Of a stretch of DNA of 64,000 bases, positions 19,610 through 28,969 are shown piece after piece. The first letter of the stretch is position 1. Every line of letters begins with the position of its first letter. Source of the DNA: Boseongicola sp. H5 (lineage in GTDB: Bacteria; Pseudomonadota; Alphaproteobacteria; Rhodobacterales; Rhodobacteraceae); assembly GCA_020622165.1 (NCBI GenBank), contig JACNMN010000001.1:434001-498000 (forward strand), read 5' to 3'. The notes under the pieces are model-generated. The model was not told the DNA's origin. It made no database searches and saw only the letters and a program-made list of their open reading frames with translations. Made by a program: the position numbers and the translations under genes.

Positions 19610-20260
19610 TCAGCCCAGCCCGTAATACCCCAGAACCTTGTTGTACCATTTGCCTTCGATCCGGTCGCCGATCTCATGCAGTTCCGGGCTGCTGTCGACG
19701 GTGCTTTCCGGGCAGCTCAGCGTGATCCGGGGTGTCGACCAGTCGATATCGGCGACCATGCCCACCGGGATCACCCGCTGATGTTCCATATCCGTGGGGC
19801 CCGCATGGATCACCAGCATGGCGATATGCCAGCCGTCGGTTTCGACGATCACATCCATCAGGCTGCCGGCCAGCTTGTCGCTGCCCATCACGTCGGCATC
19901 CAGCAATCTGCCCACCCGGTGCAGATCGGCGCTGCTGCTGGCAGCGGCCAGTTCGCATTCGGCCTGGCTCAGCATCTCGGGCTCGACCTTGGCATCCTCG
20001 GGCGCGCGGGCCGCCACGACCTCGCCGGCTTCCACATCGGCGGCGGCAACCGTCACCGGCCAGACGCTCTCGGCCACATCCGGCTGCCCGAAAACCGCGA
20101 TCCGCATCGCGCATTTCTGCCGCTCGAACCAGCTGCCGATATCGACGACCACATGGGTGACCCTGTGATCTTCGCCCACGAACAGATCGGTGACGGTGTG
20201 GCGGCTGTCATCCGACGCGACCGCATCGAGCGATTTCAAGTCTTTCAGTCTGATCAGCAT
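19610..20260 (-). CDS. PRC-barrel-like protein with two related halves
   Basis: This is a 216-residue cytoplasmic protein. Its N-terminal half (LIRLKDLKSLDAVASDDSRH...VVVDIGSWF) and C-terminal half (DLHRVGRLLDADVMGSD...LVIHAG) both look like PRC-barrel beta domains, the kind found in photosynthetic reaction-centre H subunits and in RimM. Similar soluble PRC proteins occur in stress-related settings. No catalytic motif is visible. It shares strand and neighbourhood with the GSP26-like gene but lies 119 bases upstream of it. Confidence 0.65.
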   Translation of the reverse strand: MLIRLKDLKSLDAVASDDSRHTVTDLFVGEDHRVTHVVVDIGSWFERQKCAMRIAVFGQPDVAESVWPVTVAAADVEAGEVVAARAPEDAKVEPEMLSQAECELAAASSSADLHRVGRLLDADVMGSDKLAGSLMDVIVETDGWHIAMLVIHAGPTDMEHQRVIPVGMVADIDWSTPRITLSCPESTVDSSPELHEIGDRIEGKWYNKVLGYYGLG

Positions 20261-20315
20261 GGTGTTTCCTATCTGCCCTGTTCACGAACAGGTGTAGCCG
20301 CTCCACCAAGGCAAC

Positions 20316-20350
20316 AAAAGGCCCCCCGCCACGGGATGCAGCGGGGGGCC
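20316..20350 (-). terminator. rho-independent terminator after the phytase-like gene
   Basis: This is a 10-bp GC-rich stem (GGCCCCCCGC and complement) around a loop of about 11 bases. On the minus strand it is followed by TTTTGTTG. It lies 20 bases after the stop codon of the 20370-22520 gene. Confidence 0.8.
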
Positions 20351-20369
20351 GGTCGTCATCGGAAATGGC

Positions 20370-22520
20370 TTACATCTCGCCGTCGATGGCAAAGAACATC
20401 GTTTCGCCGGAATGGTCATCGACCCCGTCATTGTCGGTGGACACCCACATGGTTCCGTCCGCCATGATCGCCAGCCCCTCGACCTTGTCGAGCACGAAAC
20501 CGCCGGTGGAGGTCAGATACGGAATGAGATCGACCACGGGTTCCGGCGTCACCACCGGCAGATCGCCGCCCAGCGCCGCGGGCTGCATCTGGGCCAGCGG
20601 AATGCGCGTGATCCGCTTGGTCACCGCCGCCGCGCCGATCTGGTTGTCACGCTCGATGACATAGACATGCTCTCCATGGGCCGCGATCTCGCTGAGACCG
20701 ACCCAGCCGGTCGCGGGCTCGGTCAACGGATAGAGAACCGCGCCCCATTCCTCGGTTTCGAGATTGTAGGACACCAGCTTGGTGTGGTTTTCCGGGTCAT
20801 CGGCCCAAGGCCGCTGCACCGCCATCCACAGGCTGTCGCCGACCCGGGTGATGCCTTCGAACCCGAACCGGCGTTCCACCGCCTGCAACGCGGCGGGCAG
20901 CGGCACATAATCCGCGATCTCGCCATCGGCCCCCACATGGTAGAGCGCATGGGGCACAAGCCGGTCGGTCCGGCCTTCCGAGGCGATCCAGAAGCCGCCG
21001 TCGCCGTCCAGCGCGATGCCTTCCATGTCCAGCAACTGCGCCGGCTGGCCGGCCCGGGTCACCCGGATCGCATCGACGATCTGCGCCGGGCGTTCCGATG
21101 GGTCGATCACGAAGATCGTCGGCTGCATGGCGTAAAAGCTGTCATTGACCGCGTAGATCAGGCCATCGTCGCCCGCGACCTGCCCGGAAATCGCACCCCA
21201 TCCGGTCAGCTCCGCCATGTTGGCGGAACTCAGATGCGGGTAGCTGGCCGGAGCGTCCTGATATTCGAACAGCATCACATGGGCCCGCGCGGCCCCGTCT
21301 TCGAGACCGTCCACCTCGTTCGCGGACACAAGCAGGTTGCGTTCGGAGATGGTGACGTACCCCTCCGGCCCGATGCCGGACGGCAGAAGCTGCGTCAGGA
21401 CCGGATTGGCGGGGTCGCTCACATCGTAGACGCCCACGATGGAGGCGCGTTCGGCCCCCACGAAGACCATGGGCGTGCCGCCGAATTCGGCAAAGGTCAC
21501 GCTCTCGGGCTCCACGCCCTTGTTGCCCGAGCGGCGCTCGGGGTAGTGGCCGATCTGGATGATCGCCTCTTCGAAGGAGGTGCCGCTTTCGTAGATCACA
21601 TCGCCGGTCTGGCTGAAGATCGTCCACCCGCGGGATCCGCCATCCATGTCGCCCTCGTTGGCGGTGGCGAAATGGGTGTCGTCGATCCATGCGACCGCAT
21701 CGGGCTCGCGGACCCGCCCCGGCTGGCGCCCGTCATGGACGAAAGCGCCTTCCTCTTCCACGTCGATCCCTTCCAGATCGACGGCCCCGGCGGAGAAATG
21801 GCTCAGCACCGCGCCTGCGCGGTCCAGCACCACCATATGGTTGTTTTCCTGAAGCGTGACGACCACCTCGCCCTCGCCATTGATCGAGACGTATTCCGGC
21901 TCCGGATCCTCGGGGGCGACCTCGGCCAGGCCGGTGATATCGGCCACGCGGAGCGTGTCGCAGGCGATCAGACCGTCGGGCGTGAGATCCACCATCACGA
22001 CCGACCCGGCCGGCATCTGGCCCACGCGGCCATCGCCCAGATCCTCGTCCCGCTCGTTTTCGATCGCCACGGCAAGGAAGGACGCATCCGGCGCAATCGC
22101 CACGGAATCGGGCTGCCCCGGCAGGTCGCAGCGGCCAAGCTCGCGCCGGTCGGTGACGTCGATCTCGACGAGATAGCCCGATGGCTCGGTATAGCTTTCA
22201 GAGGTGTTCACACCGGCCAGCGCGTAATTGCCCACCACCGCGACGGAGGTCGGCTCGCCGTCCAGTTCGACGATCCCGGCGGGCATCGGCGCGGCGGGAT
22301 CGGTGATGTCGATGAACCCCAGCGCTTCCAGCGGGCTATCGGTATAGACCAGCGTCATCCCGTCGCCGGTTGCCGCGATGATCTCGGCGGAAGTTTCCGC
22401 GGCCTCAGGGCTGTTTTCGGAAACCGCGAACGAGGCGATACGGTTGAAATTCATGTCCGCCAATGCGGGCCCCGCCATCAGCGCGAGCGCCGATGTCAGG
22501 GTCAGAAAACGCGTGGTCAT
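20370..22520 (-). CDS. secreted esterase-like/phytase-family protein
   Basis: This 716-residue exported protein has a Sec signal peptide (cleavage after ALA, residue ~21). Residues ~25-430 resemble a seven-bladed propeller (repeats such as GFIDITDPAAP and VYDVSDPANPVLTQL). Residues ~440-716 match the esterase-like activity of phytase family, with FGFEGITRVGDSLWMA and KVEGLAIMADGTMWV. The likely role is hydrolysis of phosphate esters in the periplasm or outside. An 18-bp Pho box lies 49 bases before the start, so phosphate starvation probably induces it. RBS is GGGGAG. Confidence 0.85.
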   Translation of the reverse strand: MTTRFLTLTSALALMAGPALADMNFNRIASFAVSENSPEAAETSAEIIAATGDGMTLVYTDSPLEALGFIDITDPAAPMPAGIVELDGEPTSVAVVGNYALAGVNTSESYTEPSGYLVEIDVTDRRELGRCDLPGQPDSVAIAPDASFLAVAIENERDEDLGDGRVGQMPAGSVVMVDLTPDGLIACDTLRVADITGLAEVAPEDPEPEYVSINGEGEVVVTLQENNHMVVLDRAGAVLSHFSAGAVDLEGIDVEEEGAFVHDGRQPGRVREPDAVAWIDDTHFATANEGDMDGGSRGWTIFSQTGDVIYESGTSFEEAIIQIGHYPERRSGNKGVEPESVTFAEFGGTPMVFVGAERASIVGVYDVSDPANPVLTQLLPSGIGPEGYVTISERNLLVSANEVDGLEDGAARAHVMLFEYQDAPASYPHLSSANMAELTGWGAISGQVAGDDGLIYAVNDSFYAMQPTIFVIDPSERPAQIVDAIRVTRAGQPAQLLDMEGIALDGDGGFWIASEGRTDRLVPHALYHVGADGEIADYVPLPAALQAVERRFGFEGITRVGDSLWMAVQRPWADDPENHTKLVSYNLETEEWGAVLYPLTEPATGWVGLSEIAAHGEHVYVIERDNQIGAAAVTKRITRIPLAQMQPAALGGDLPVVTPEPVVDLIPYLTSTGGFVLDKVEGLAIMADGTMWVSTDNDGVDDHSGETMFFAIDGEM

Positions 22521-22568
22521 GCAGAAGGCTCCCCAAGTTGCTGTGACGGCCCCTCCTCGCGCGGTCGC

Positions 22569-22586
22569 GTGACCCTGACGTAACGG
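22569..22586 (-). promoter_or_regulatory. Pho box (PhoB-binding site) before the phytase-like gene
   Basis: On the minus strand the sequence is CCGTTAC-GTCA-GGGTCAC, two 7-mers with an 11-bp period, close to the PhoB consensus CTGTCAC-N4-CTGTCAC. It lies 49 bases upstream of the start codon. The same layout precedes the phoX gene at 48657. The site is seen in sequence; PhoB binding is inferred. Confidence 0.65.
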
Positions 22587-22627
22587 AAATGTATCGGTTT
22601 CATGAAATGCCGCGCCCGGCCGGCCCG

Positions 22628-23830
22628 TCAGACCACGTTATGCGCCGGACCGTAGGGGAAGGCGGTGATGTTCTCGGCGCCCTCCTCCGTGATGATCAGG
22701 ATGTCGTGTTCACGATACCCGCCCGCGCCCGGCTGCCCCTCGGGGATGGTCAGCATCGGCTCCATGGAGATCACCATGCCCGGTTCAAGGCGCGTGTCGA
22801 TATCCTCCCGCAGTTCGAGCCCCGCCTCCCTTCCGTAGTAATGCGACAGCACGCCGAAGGAATGGCCGTAGCCGAAACTCCGGTATTGAAGCAGACCGCG
22901 CCCGGACAGGAAGTCGTTGATCTCGCGGGTGATCTCAGAACAGCGGATGCCGGGCCGCATCAGGGACATGCCTAGCTCATGGGCCTCCACATTCGCCTCC
23001 CATATCGCGCGGGAGGCGTCATCCAACTCGCCGATGAACAACGTGCGTTCCAGCGCGGTGTAGTAGCCCGAGATCATCGGAAAGGCGTTGAGGCTCAGGA
23101 TATCGCCACGCTGCAACCTGCGCCCCGTCACCGGGTTATGCGCCCCGTCGGTGTTGAGGCCGGACTGAAACCAGACCCATGTGTCGCGGTATTCGGCATC
23201 GGGAAACCGGTGGGCGATTTCCAGCTCCATCGCGTTGCGCCCGGCCATCGCCACCTCGATTTCGCGGACGCCCTCCCGGATGGCCGTCTTCATGGCCCAC
23301 CCGCCGATATCCGCCACCGCGGCGCCGGCGCGGATCAGATCGCGTTCGGCTGCCGATTTCACCATCCGCTGGCGCATCGTCATCGGCGCAAGATCGACCG
23401 TATCGCGGGGCGCCGCCGCATCGAAAAACGCCTGCCGCGCGGCAAGGGTCATGTGATCGCCCTCATAGCCGGCGACGCGGGCCGTTCCGGTGACCGACAG
23501 CACCGCGCGCCAGAAATTGCCGCGCTGCCAGTCGGTATAGGTCAGCGCATCGCAGGCGCAGCGCCGCCACGGCTGGCCCCCGTCAATTCCGGCGGCGATC
23601 ACCACCGCCTGGTCGGCGGTCACCACAAGGCCGTAGGGCCGCCCGAAGGCGCAGTAGAGAAAGCCCGAGTAATAGGCGATATTGTGCATCGAGGTCAGCA
23701 CCGCCACCTCGACCCCGTGGGCATCCATGATCGTGCGCAGGCCCATCAGGCGGGTATCGTACTCCGCCTGCGAAAATGGCAGCGGTGCCTTTTCGCCGTT
23801 GTGAAAGCTGAAGAATTCCGGGCGCTCCAT
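22628..23830 (-). CDS. creatinase (creatine amidinohydrolase)
   Basis: This 400-residue pita-bread-fold enzyme hydrolyses creatine to sarcosine and urea. The protein follows the known Pseudomonas creatinase closely along its length: SMHNIAYYSGFLYCAFGRPY, IDGGQPWRR, FQSGLNTDGAHNPVT (His231, matching the catalytic His232), ALERTLF and YGHSFGVLSHYYGREAGLEL. Metal ligands of M24 peptidases are not all kept, as expected for creatinases. It stands alone, with the phytase-like gene 107 bases downstream behind its own Pho box. Sarcosine oxidase and urease are not in the window. Creatine use is inferred from the family; a related guanidino substrate is possible. Confidence 0.88.
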   Translation of the reverse strand: MERPEFFSFHNGEKAPLPFSQAEYDTRLMGLRTIMDAHGVEVAVLTSMHNIAYYSGFLYCAFGRPYGLVVTADQAVVIAAGIDGGQPWRRCACDALTYTDWQRGNFWRAVLSVTGTARVAGYEGDHMTLAARQAFFDAAAPRDTVDLAPMTMRQRMVKSAAERDLIRAGAAVADIGGWAMKTAIREGVREIEVAMAGRNAMELEIAHRFPDAEYRDTWVWFQSGLNTDGAHNPVTGRRLQRGDILSLNAFPMISGYYTALERTLFIGELDDASRAIWEANVEAHELGMSLMRPGIRCSEITREINDFLSGRGLLQYRSFGYGHSFGVLSHYYGREAGLELREDIDTRLEPGMVISMEPMLTIPEGQPGAGGYREHDILIITEEGAENITAFPYGPAHNVV

Positions 23831-23945
23831 GGCGGACCCTCCTGTTCAGAAGGCCCCGGCGTTCAGGGCGAAAGCTTGGCCCGCTGAGAGCGCGGCCGGA
23901 CGACGCCATCGTCCCATCGCGCAAACCTGCCGCAACCCCGCCCGG

Positions 23946-24251
23946 TCAGGCAAGGCCAAAAAGCGCCTGCAGCGCCAGAAGGATCGACCCGAAAGCGGTG
24001 GCCAGCGCGACATTGCCGAACAGCATCGTGCAGGCGAGATTGGCCAGCATCACCACCCCGAACACCCAGCGCCACTCCGGCGAGGTGCGGATCTGCCCGA
24101 CATTCAGGATCAGGATCAGCATCGCCGCGATATAGACCGAGATGACGGAGACCGCGGGCTCGGGATCCAGCCAGGCCAGGAAAAGCGCGATACCCCAGGG
24201 CAAGGCCACGTTGATCAGCGCAAACCGCGCCCATACAGGCAATCCCGTCAT
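23946..24251 (-). CDS. small inner-membrane protein, three predicted helices
   Basis: This 101-residue hydrophobic protein has about three to four transmembrane segments (FALINVALPWGIALFLAWL, ISVYIAAMLILILNV and a C-terminal pair ending in LLALQALFGLA). The ATG at 24251 is supported by AAAGGAGCGGG a few bases upstream. I do not recognise the family. It diverges from the ABC permease operon and is separated by 94 bases, which should hold the promoters of both. Confidence 0.7.
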   Translation of the reverse strand: MTGLPVWARFALINVALPWGIALFLAWLDPEPAVSVISVYIAAMLILILNVGQIRTSPEWRWVFGVVMLANLACTMLFGNVALATAFGSILLALQALFGLA

Positions 24252-24345
24252 TGTCCCGCTCCTTTGCGCCCACTCCGCCGCAGAACGGCCCGGGCTGTCA
24301 ACTCTGCTCTGGTCCCGTCCCCGCGCGCCGTCTAACCTCCGGGAT

Positions 24346-25287
24346 ATGCTGCGGTATCTTCTCAACCGTCTGATTTCGCTCTGCCTCAGTCTGGTTGCCG
24401 CCAGTCTGGTGATCTTTCTGGTGATCGAGGTGATCCCCGGAGATCCGGCCGCGTTCATGCTGGGCCTGAACGCGACCGAGGCGAATGTGGCCGCCCTGCG
24501 CGAGGAACTGGGGCTTGGCGGCACCCTGCCCGAACGGTACTGGGCCTGGGTCTCGGGCATGCTAACCGGCGATTTCGGCACCTCCTACACCTATCGCGTG
24601 CCGGTGGCCGACCTGATCCTCGACCGGCTCTGGGTCTCCTTGCCGCTTGCGGGCTATGCGCTGGCGCTGTCGACGGCCATCGCCTTTCCGGTCGGGCTGA
24701 TCGCGGCGTCGCGGCGCGGGACGGCCACCGATTACGGCATCATGGGCGGCACCCAGCTTGGCATCGCGGTGCCGAACTTCTGGTTCGCGATGCTGCTGGT
24801 GCTGGTCTTTGCGGTCAACCTGCAATGGTTTTCGGCGGGCGGCTTTCCCGGCTGGGCCGATCCGATGGCGGCGATCAAGGCGCTGACGCTGCCGGCCATC
24901 GCGCTGGCGCTGCCGCAGGCCTCGATCCTGGCGCGGGTCATGCGCTCGGCTCTTCTGGACACGCTCGGGCAGGATTACATCCGCACCGCGCGCGCCAAGG
25001 GTCTGAGCCGGCGGCAGGCCGTCATCCGCCATGCGCTGCGCAATGCGCTGATCCCGGTGCTCACCATCATCGGGCTGCAATTCTCCTTTCTGCTGGCCGG
25101 GGCGATCATCATCGAAAACGTCTTCTTCCTGCCCGGTCTCGGCCGGCTGATCTTTCAGGGGATCACCCAGCGGGATCTGGTCGTGGTGGAGAGCGTGACC
25201 ATGCTGCTGGTCTTTGCCGTCATTCTGGTGACCTTTCTGGTGGATATCGCCTATGCCGCCGCCGACCCGAGGCTGCGCCGGAAATGA
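24346..25287 (+). CDS. DppB/OppB-type ABC transporter permease
   Basis: This 313-residue inner-membrane permease has six predicted helices and the BPD_transp_1 (EAA) region DYIRTARAKGLSRRQAVIRHAL, which docks the ATPase. The N-terminal MLRYLLNRLISLCLSL and the early VIEVIPGDPAAFMLG are typical of DppB. It is the first gene of a tightly coupled operon. Its start ATG has no strong RBS (CTCCGGGAT). The binding protein is not adjacent; the nearest candidate is 17423-18895. Confidence 0.92.
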   Translation: MLRYLLNRLISLCLSLVAASLVIFLVIEVIPGDPAAFMLGLNATEANVAALREELGLGGTLPERYWAWVSGMLTGDFGTSYTYRVPVADLILDRLWVSLPLAGYALALSTAIAFPVGLIAASRRGTATDYGIMGGTQLGIAVPNFWFAMLLVLVFAVNLQWFSAGGFPGWADPMAAIKALTLPAIALALPQASILARVMRSALLDTLGQDYIRTARAKGLSRRQAVIRHALRNALIPVLTIIGLQFSFLLAGAIIIENVFFLPGLGRLIFQGITQRDLVVVESVTMLLVFAVILVTFLVDIAYAAADPRLRRK

Positions 25288-26108
25288 GCCGCCTGCCCGT
25301 CTCCCTGCTGCTTGGCGCAGCACTTTCGGCGGGGTTTCTGGCCGCGGCCCTGCTCAGCTTCGTCTGGACACCGCATGACGTGGAAAGCCTCGTCATCGCC
25401 AACCGGCTGCAACCGGCGGGCGGCGACTTCCCGCTTGGCACCGATCAGTTCGGGCGCGATCTTCTGTCGATGCTGATGGTCGGGGCGCGCACCTCCATCG
25501 CGGTGGCGCTGGTGGCCGTGGGCATCGGCATAACGCTTGGCGTGCCTCTGGGCCTTGCCGCCGCCGCGACGCGGGGCTCGCTTCTCGACGAGATCATCAT
25601 GCGCGGCAACGATCTGATCTTCGCCTTCCCCTCGCTGGTCATCGCGATCCTGATCACCGCGGTTTTCGGCCCCTCCGCGCTCAACGCCATTCTGGCCATC
25701 GGCATCTTCAACATCCCGGTCTTTGCCCGCGTCGCCCGCGGTGGCGCGCTCAGCCTGTGGACGCTGGACTATGTACTGTCCGCGCGCACCGCCGGCAAGG
25801 GCAAGGTGCGGATCAGCGCCGAGCATATCCTGCCCAACATCGCCAACCTGCTGATCGTGCAGGCCACGATCCAGTTTTCGCTCGGCATTCTGGCCGAGGC
25901 CGCGCTCAGCTATGTCGGACTGGGCGCGCAGCCGCCCACGCCAAGCTGGGGCCGGATGCTGGCCGAGGCGCAGACGATGATCTACACCCACCCGATGCTG
26001 GCGGTGCTTCCGGGGCTTGCCATCGTGCTGATGGTGCTGGGGCTCAACCTGATGGGCGACGGTCTGCGCGATGTGCTGGACCCGAGACTGCGGAGGCAGC
26101 GGACATGA
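25284..26108 (+). CDS. DppC/OppC-type ABC transporter permease
   Basis: This 274-residue permease shows the DppC pattern: an N-terminal helix, then LGTDQFGRDLLSMLMVGAR, and later the EAA loop near ARVARGGALSLWTLDYV. It pairs with the upstream permease to make the channel. ATG and TGA overlap by four bases on both sides, giving translational coupling with the first permease and the ATPase. The protein is slightly short for the family but complete. Confidence 0.92.
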   Translation: MSRLPVSLLLGAALSAGFLAAALLSFVWTPHDVESLVIANRLQPAGGDFPLGTDQFGRDLLSMLMVGARTSIAVALVAVGIGITLGVPLGLAAAATRGSLLDEIIMRGNDLIFAFPSLVIAILITAVFGPSALNAILAIGIFNIPVFARVARGGALSLWTLDYVLSARTAGKGKVRISAEHILPNIANLLIVQATIQFSLGILAEAALSYVGLGAQPPTPSWGRMLAEAQTMIYTHPMLAVLPGLAIVLMVLGLNLMGDGLRDVLDPRLRRQRT

Positions 26109-27688
26109 TCCGTATCGAGGCGCTGTCCCTGTCGATCCACGGCCTGCCGATCCTGCGCGATGTGTCGCTTGCCATCGGCAAGGGCCAGATTTTCGGGCTT
26201 GTCGGCGAAAGCGGGTCGGGCAAATCCATGACCGCGCTGGCGCTGATGCAGCTGCTGCCGAACGGCGCCGAGATCACCGGGCGGGCCCATCTGGACGAGA
26301 TCGACCTGCTGACGCAATCCGAGGCCGATATGTGCGCCCTGCGCGGCAACGAGATCGGGATGATCTTTCAGGAACCGATGACCGCGCTCAACCCGGTGCA
26401 GAGCATCGGCGATCAGGTCGCCGAGACGCTGTTGATCCACGATGCCGCCACGCGGGCGGAGGCGCGGCGCATCGCGCGCGACCGGCTGGACCGTGTCGGG
26501 CTGTCCCATATCGGGATGGACCGGTTCCCGCACGAGCTTTCCGGCGGGCAGCGCCAGCGGGTGTGCATTGCCGCGGCCATCGCGCTGCATCCGCGGCTGT
26601 TGATCGCGGACGAACCCACCACCGCGCTGGACGTGACCACCCAGGCGCAGATCCTCGATCTGCTGAAGGATCTGGTGGCGGAGGAAGGCATGTCCCTGCT
26701 GCTGATCACCCACGATCTGGCCGTCGTCTCGGACATGGCCGATCATGTGGCTGTCATGCAGAAGGGGGAGATTGTCGAGCAAGGGCCCACGGCACAGGTT
26801 CTCGGCCAGCAAAACCATCCCTATACGCGCGCGCTTTTCGCCGCCTCCTCCCATCAGCCGGACCGGGCACAGATGGCCGGGCGCGCGCCGCTGCTGGATG
26901 TGGAGAACGTCTTGCGGCTCTATCCCGGACCCCGCAGGGGGCTGACCCGCGGCGATCCCGTGCGCGCGGTGGATGGCGTCAGCTTCCAGCTTCACAAGGG
27001 CGAAAGTCTGGGCCTTGTGGGCGAAAGCGGCTGCGGAAAATCCACGCTGACCCGCGCGATCCTTGGCCTTGACCCGATACAGGGCGGCGCGATCCGCCTT
27101 TTCGGGGAGCCCGTCACGCCCGCCATGCGCAATGACCTGCGCGCCGGCATTCAGGTCGTGTTTCAGGACCCCTATGGCAGTTTCAATCCGCGCTGGCAGG
27201 TCGAAAAGCTGGTGGCCGAGCCGTTCCACCTGATGGCGGCGCCGCCGCCCGATCGCCGCGACCGGGTGGCCGAGGCGCTGCAATCGGTCGGTCTTCAGCC
27301 CGCGGACATGACCAAGTACCCCCATGAGTTCTCGGGCGGGCAGCGCCAGCGCATCGCCATTGCCCGCGCGCTGATCACACGGCCCCGCATTCTGGTTCTG
27401 GACGAGGCCGTTTCGGCGCTGGATGTCCGGGTGCGCGCGCAAATCCTCGACCTTCTGGCCGATCTGCAAAGCCGCCTGCATCTCAGCTATCTGTTCATCA
27501 GCCACGATCTGACGGTGATCCGCGCGATCACCGACCGGGTTCTGGTGATGCAGGCCGGCCGGATCGTGGAGGAAGGAGAGACCGAGACCGTTTTCACCGC
27601 CCCGGCCCACAGCTACACCCGAACCCTGCTGGCTGCCGCGCCAAGGCTTGATATCATGGGGCGGACGGGCACGAACGCGGCCATGTGA
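26105..27688 (+). CDS. fused dipeptide-type ABC transporter ATP-binding protein (DppD-DppF)
   Basis: This 527-residue protein contains two complete ABC domains in one chain. The first has Walker A GESGSGKS (34-41) and signature LSGGQRQR; the second has Walker A GESGCGKS (about 306-313) and FSGGQRQR. Both have intact Walker B (LLIADEPTTALD, ILVLDEAVSALD) and an oligopeptide-type C-terminal ATP-binding region after the first. It energises the two permeases upstream, with which it overlaps. Such DppDF fusions are common in Roseobacters. Substrate class is peptides or similar; not fixed by sequence. Confidence 0.95.
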   Translation: MIRIEALSLSIHGLPILRDVSLAIGKGQIFGLVGESGSGKSMTALALMQLLPNGAEITGRAHLDEIDLLTQSEADMCALRGNEIGMIFQEPMTALNPVQSIGDQVAETLLIHDAATRAEARRIARDRLDRVGLSHIGMDRFPHELSGGQRQRVCIAAAIALHPRLLIADEPTTALDVTTQAQILDLLKDLVAEEGMSLLLITHDLAVVSDMADHVAVMQKGEIVEQGPTAQVLGQQNHPYTRALFAASSHQPDRAQMAGRAPLLDVENVLRLYPGPRRGLTRGDPVRAVDGVSFQLHKGESLGLVGESGCGKSTLTRAILGLDPIQGGAIRLFGEPVTPAMRNDLRAGIQVVFQDPYGSFNPRWQVEKLVAEPFHLMAAPPPDRRDRVAEALQSVGLQPADMTKYPHEFSGGQRQRIAIARALITRPRILVLDEAVSALDVRVRAQILDLLADLQSRLHLSYLFISHDLTVIRAITDRVLVMQAGRIVEEGETETVFTAPAHSYTRTLLAAAPRLDIMGRTGTNAAM

Positions 27689-27704
27689 GCCGACAGGAGG
27701 ACCA

Positions 27705-28265
27705 GTGTTGACCCGATTTGGCAAGTTCCCGGTTTTCTTCGTGCTTCTGGCACTGTCGGTGCTGGCCGCGGGCCTGTTCGGCGCGGTTCACAATCAACTC
27801 AGCTTCACCGTCGGGCCGGATTACTTTCACAGCCTGAAATTCGATCAGATGGGCATTCCGGACACGGCGCGGAACCGTCTGGGCGCGGCCATCGTGGGCT
27901 TTCGCGCAAGCTGGTGGATGGGGCTGGCCGTGGGCGCACCGGCCCTTCTTTACGGTCTTTTCCGCATCCCCCGGGCGGGCACGTATCTCGCCGCCGGGAT
28001 CGGTGCGATCGGAATGGTCGTGTTTCTTGCGGCCTTCGCCGCCATGCTGGGGCTGCTGGCCGGATTGGCCCTGCCCGCGACCGGCTGGCTCGACCCGCTG
28101 CAGACGCCCGAGGGCGTGGAGCGGCAGGATTTCCTGCGCGCGGGCCTGATGCATGAAGCAAGTTATGTGGGCGGTGCGCTCGGCGCGTTTCTTGCGTTCT
28201 GGCCGATCCATCGCGCCGCCCGGCTTGACACGGCAAGGCTTGAAGGAAAGGCACAGGCGACATGA
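27705..28265 (+). CDS. uncharacterised four-helix inner-membrane protein
   Basis: This is a ~186-residue membrane protein. An N-terminal helix (FPVFFVLLALSVLAAGLFGA) is followed by a soluble loop with FTVGPDYFHSLKFDQMGIP, then three more helices. A perfect AGGAGG ends 4 bases before GTG (27705) and 7 before TTG (27708); either could be the start. Its stop overlaps the start of the cupin gene (ATGA), so it belongs to the transporter operon. I do not know its function; the conserved-looking periplasmic loop may bind a ligand. Confidence 0.75.
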   Translation: MLTRFGKFPVFFVLLALSVLAAGLFGAVHNQLSFTVGPDYFHSLKFDQMGIPDTARNRLGAAIVGFRASWWMGLAVGAPALLYGLFRIPRAGTYLAAGIGAIGMVVFLAAFAAMLGLLAGLALPATGWLDPLQTPEGVERQDFLRAGLMHEASYVGGALGAFLAFWPIHRAARLDTARLEGKAQAT

Positions 28266-28618
28266 CATTGCAGAAGGTCAATCTTGCGGACAAGCTGGCC
28301 AAGGTCACCGAGCACTGGGCCCCGCGCATCGTGGCGGGGTACAATGGCAACGACATCATGGTCGTGAAGGTCGAGGGCCCGTTTGTCTGGCACAGCCACC
28401 CGGAGACCGACGATCTGTTTCTGGTGCTCAAGGGCGAGATCGACATCGAGATGCCCGGGCAGACCGTGACCCTTGGGGAGGGGGAGCTGTTCGTCGTGCC
28501 CCGCGGCGTTGACCATCGCCCGGTCGCCCGGAGCGAGGCGCATCTGCTGGTGATCGAACCGGCCGGCACACCGAACACCGGCAACCCGGAGACCGCCGTT
28601 CGGAAGGAGCGCCTATGA
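28262..28618 (+). CDS. single-domain cupin protein
   Basis: This 118-residue beta-barrel has a cupin motif 1 (WHSHPETDDLFLVLKG) with the metal ligands His, His, Glu/Asp, and motif 2 (GELFVVPRGVDHRP) with the third His. Small cupins of this type can be metal enzymes or sensors; the reaction is unknown. It overlaps both neighbours by four bases within the transporter operon. Confidence 0.88.
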   Translation: MTLQKVNLADKLAKVTEHWAPRIVAGYNGNDIMVVKVEGPFVWHSHPETDDLFLVLKGEIDIEMPGQTVTLGEGELFVVPRGVDHRPVARSEAHLLVIEPAGTPNTGNPETAVRKERL

Positions 28619-28968
28619 CCGGCTTCGCCCGCCATGTCCTGCCCGCCGACATCACCGTTTTTGCGGCCGATTTCGCAAGCCAGCCGCTGGCCTTCGCCCA
28701 TCTTCTGGATGTGGCGCCCGGGCTTGATCTGGACCATGTGGAGGTGATCCCCGCCAGCGCGCCCATCGCGCGCCTGACCCCCTATTTCGGGGCCGATACC
28801 GCGCAGGTCATCCGTGCGGCGGCAACCGGGCGGAACACCCTTCTGCTGATCCTGCCGGCGGCCTATCCAGGGCTGGACTGCCCGGTCGGGGCCACGGATC
28901 TGCTTTCACCAATAGGCACGTTCCGGGGCACCGTCACGCGCATGATCCCCGCACGCGGAGAAACCTGA
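28615..28968 (+). CDS. uncharacterised small protein in the transporter operon
   Basis: This 117-residue soluble protein has no signal peptide or membrane helix and no motif I recognise. It contains alternating beta/alpha segments (NTLLLILPAAYPGLDCP) and one cysteine. The ATG overlaps the cupin stop by four bases, and one base separates its stop from the P1 peptidase ATG, so it is co-translated with both. The tight coupling suggests a shared role in handling the imported solute. Confidence 0.65.
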   Translation: MTGFARHVLPADITVFAADFASQPLAFAHLLDVAPGLDLDHVEVIPASAPIARLTPYFGADTAQVIRAAATGRNTLLLILPAAYPGLDCPVGATDLLSPIGTFRGTVTRMIPARGET

Positions 28969-28969
28969 G

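Noticed and set aside
20412-22583. 723-codon open frame opposite the phytase-like gene
   Set aside because: The other strand encodes a complete exported protein with a signal peptide and RBS; this frame is a shadow.
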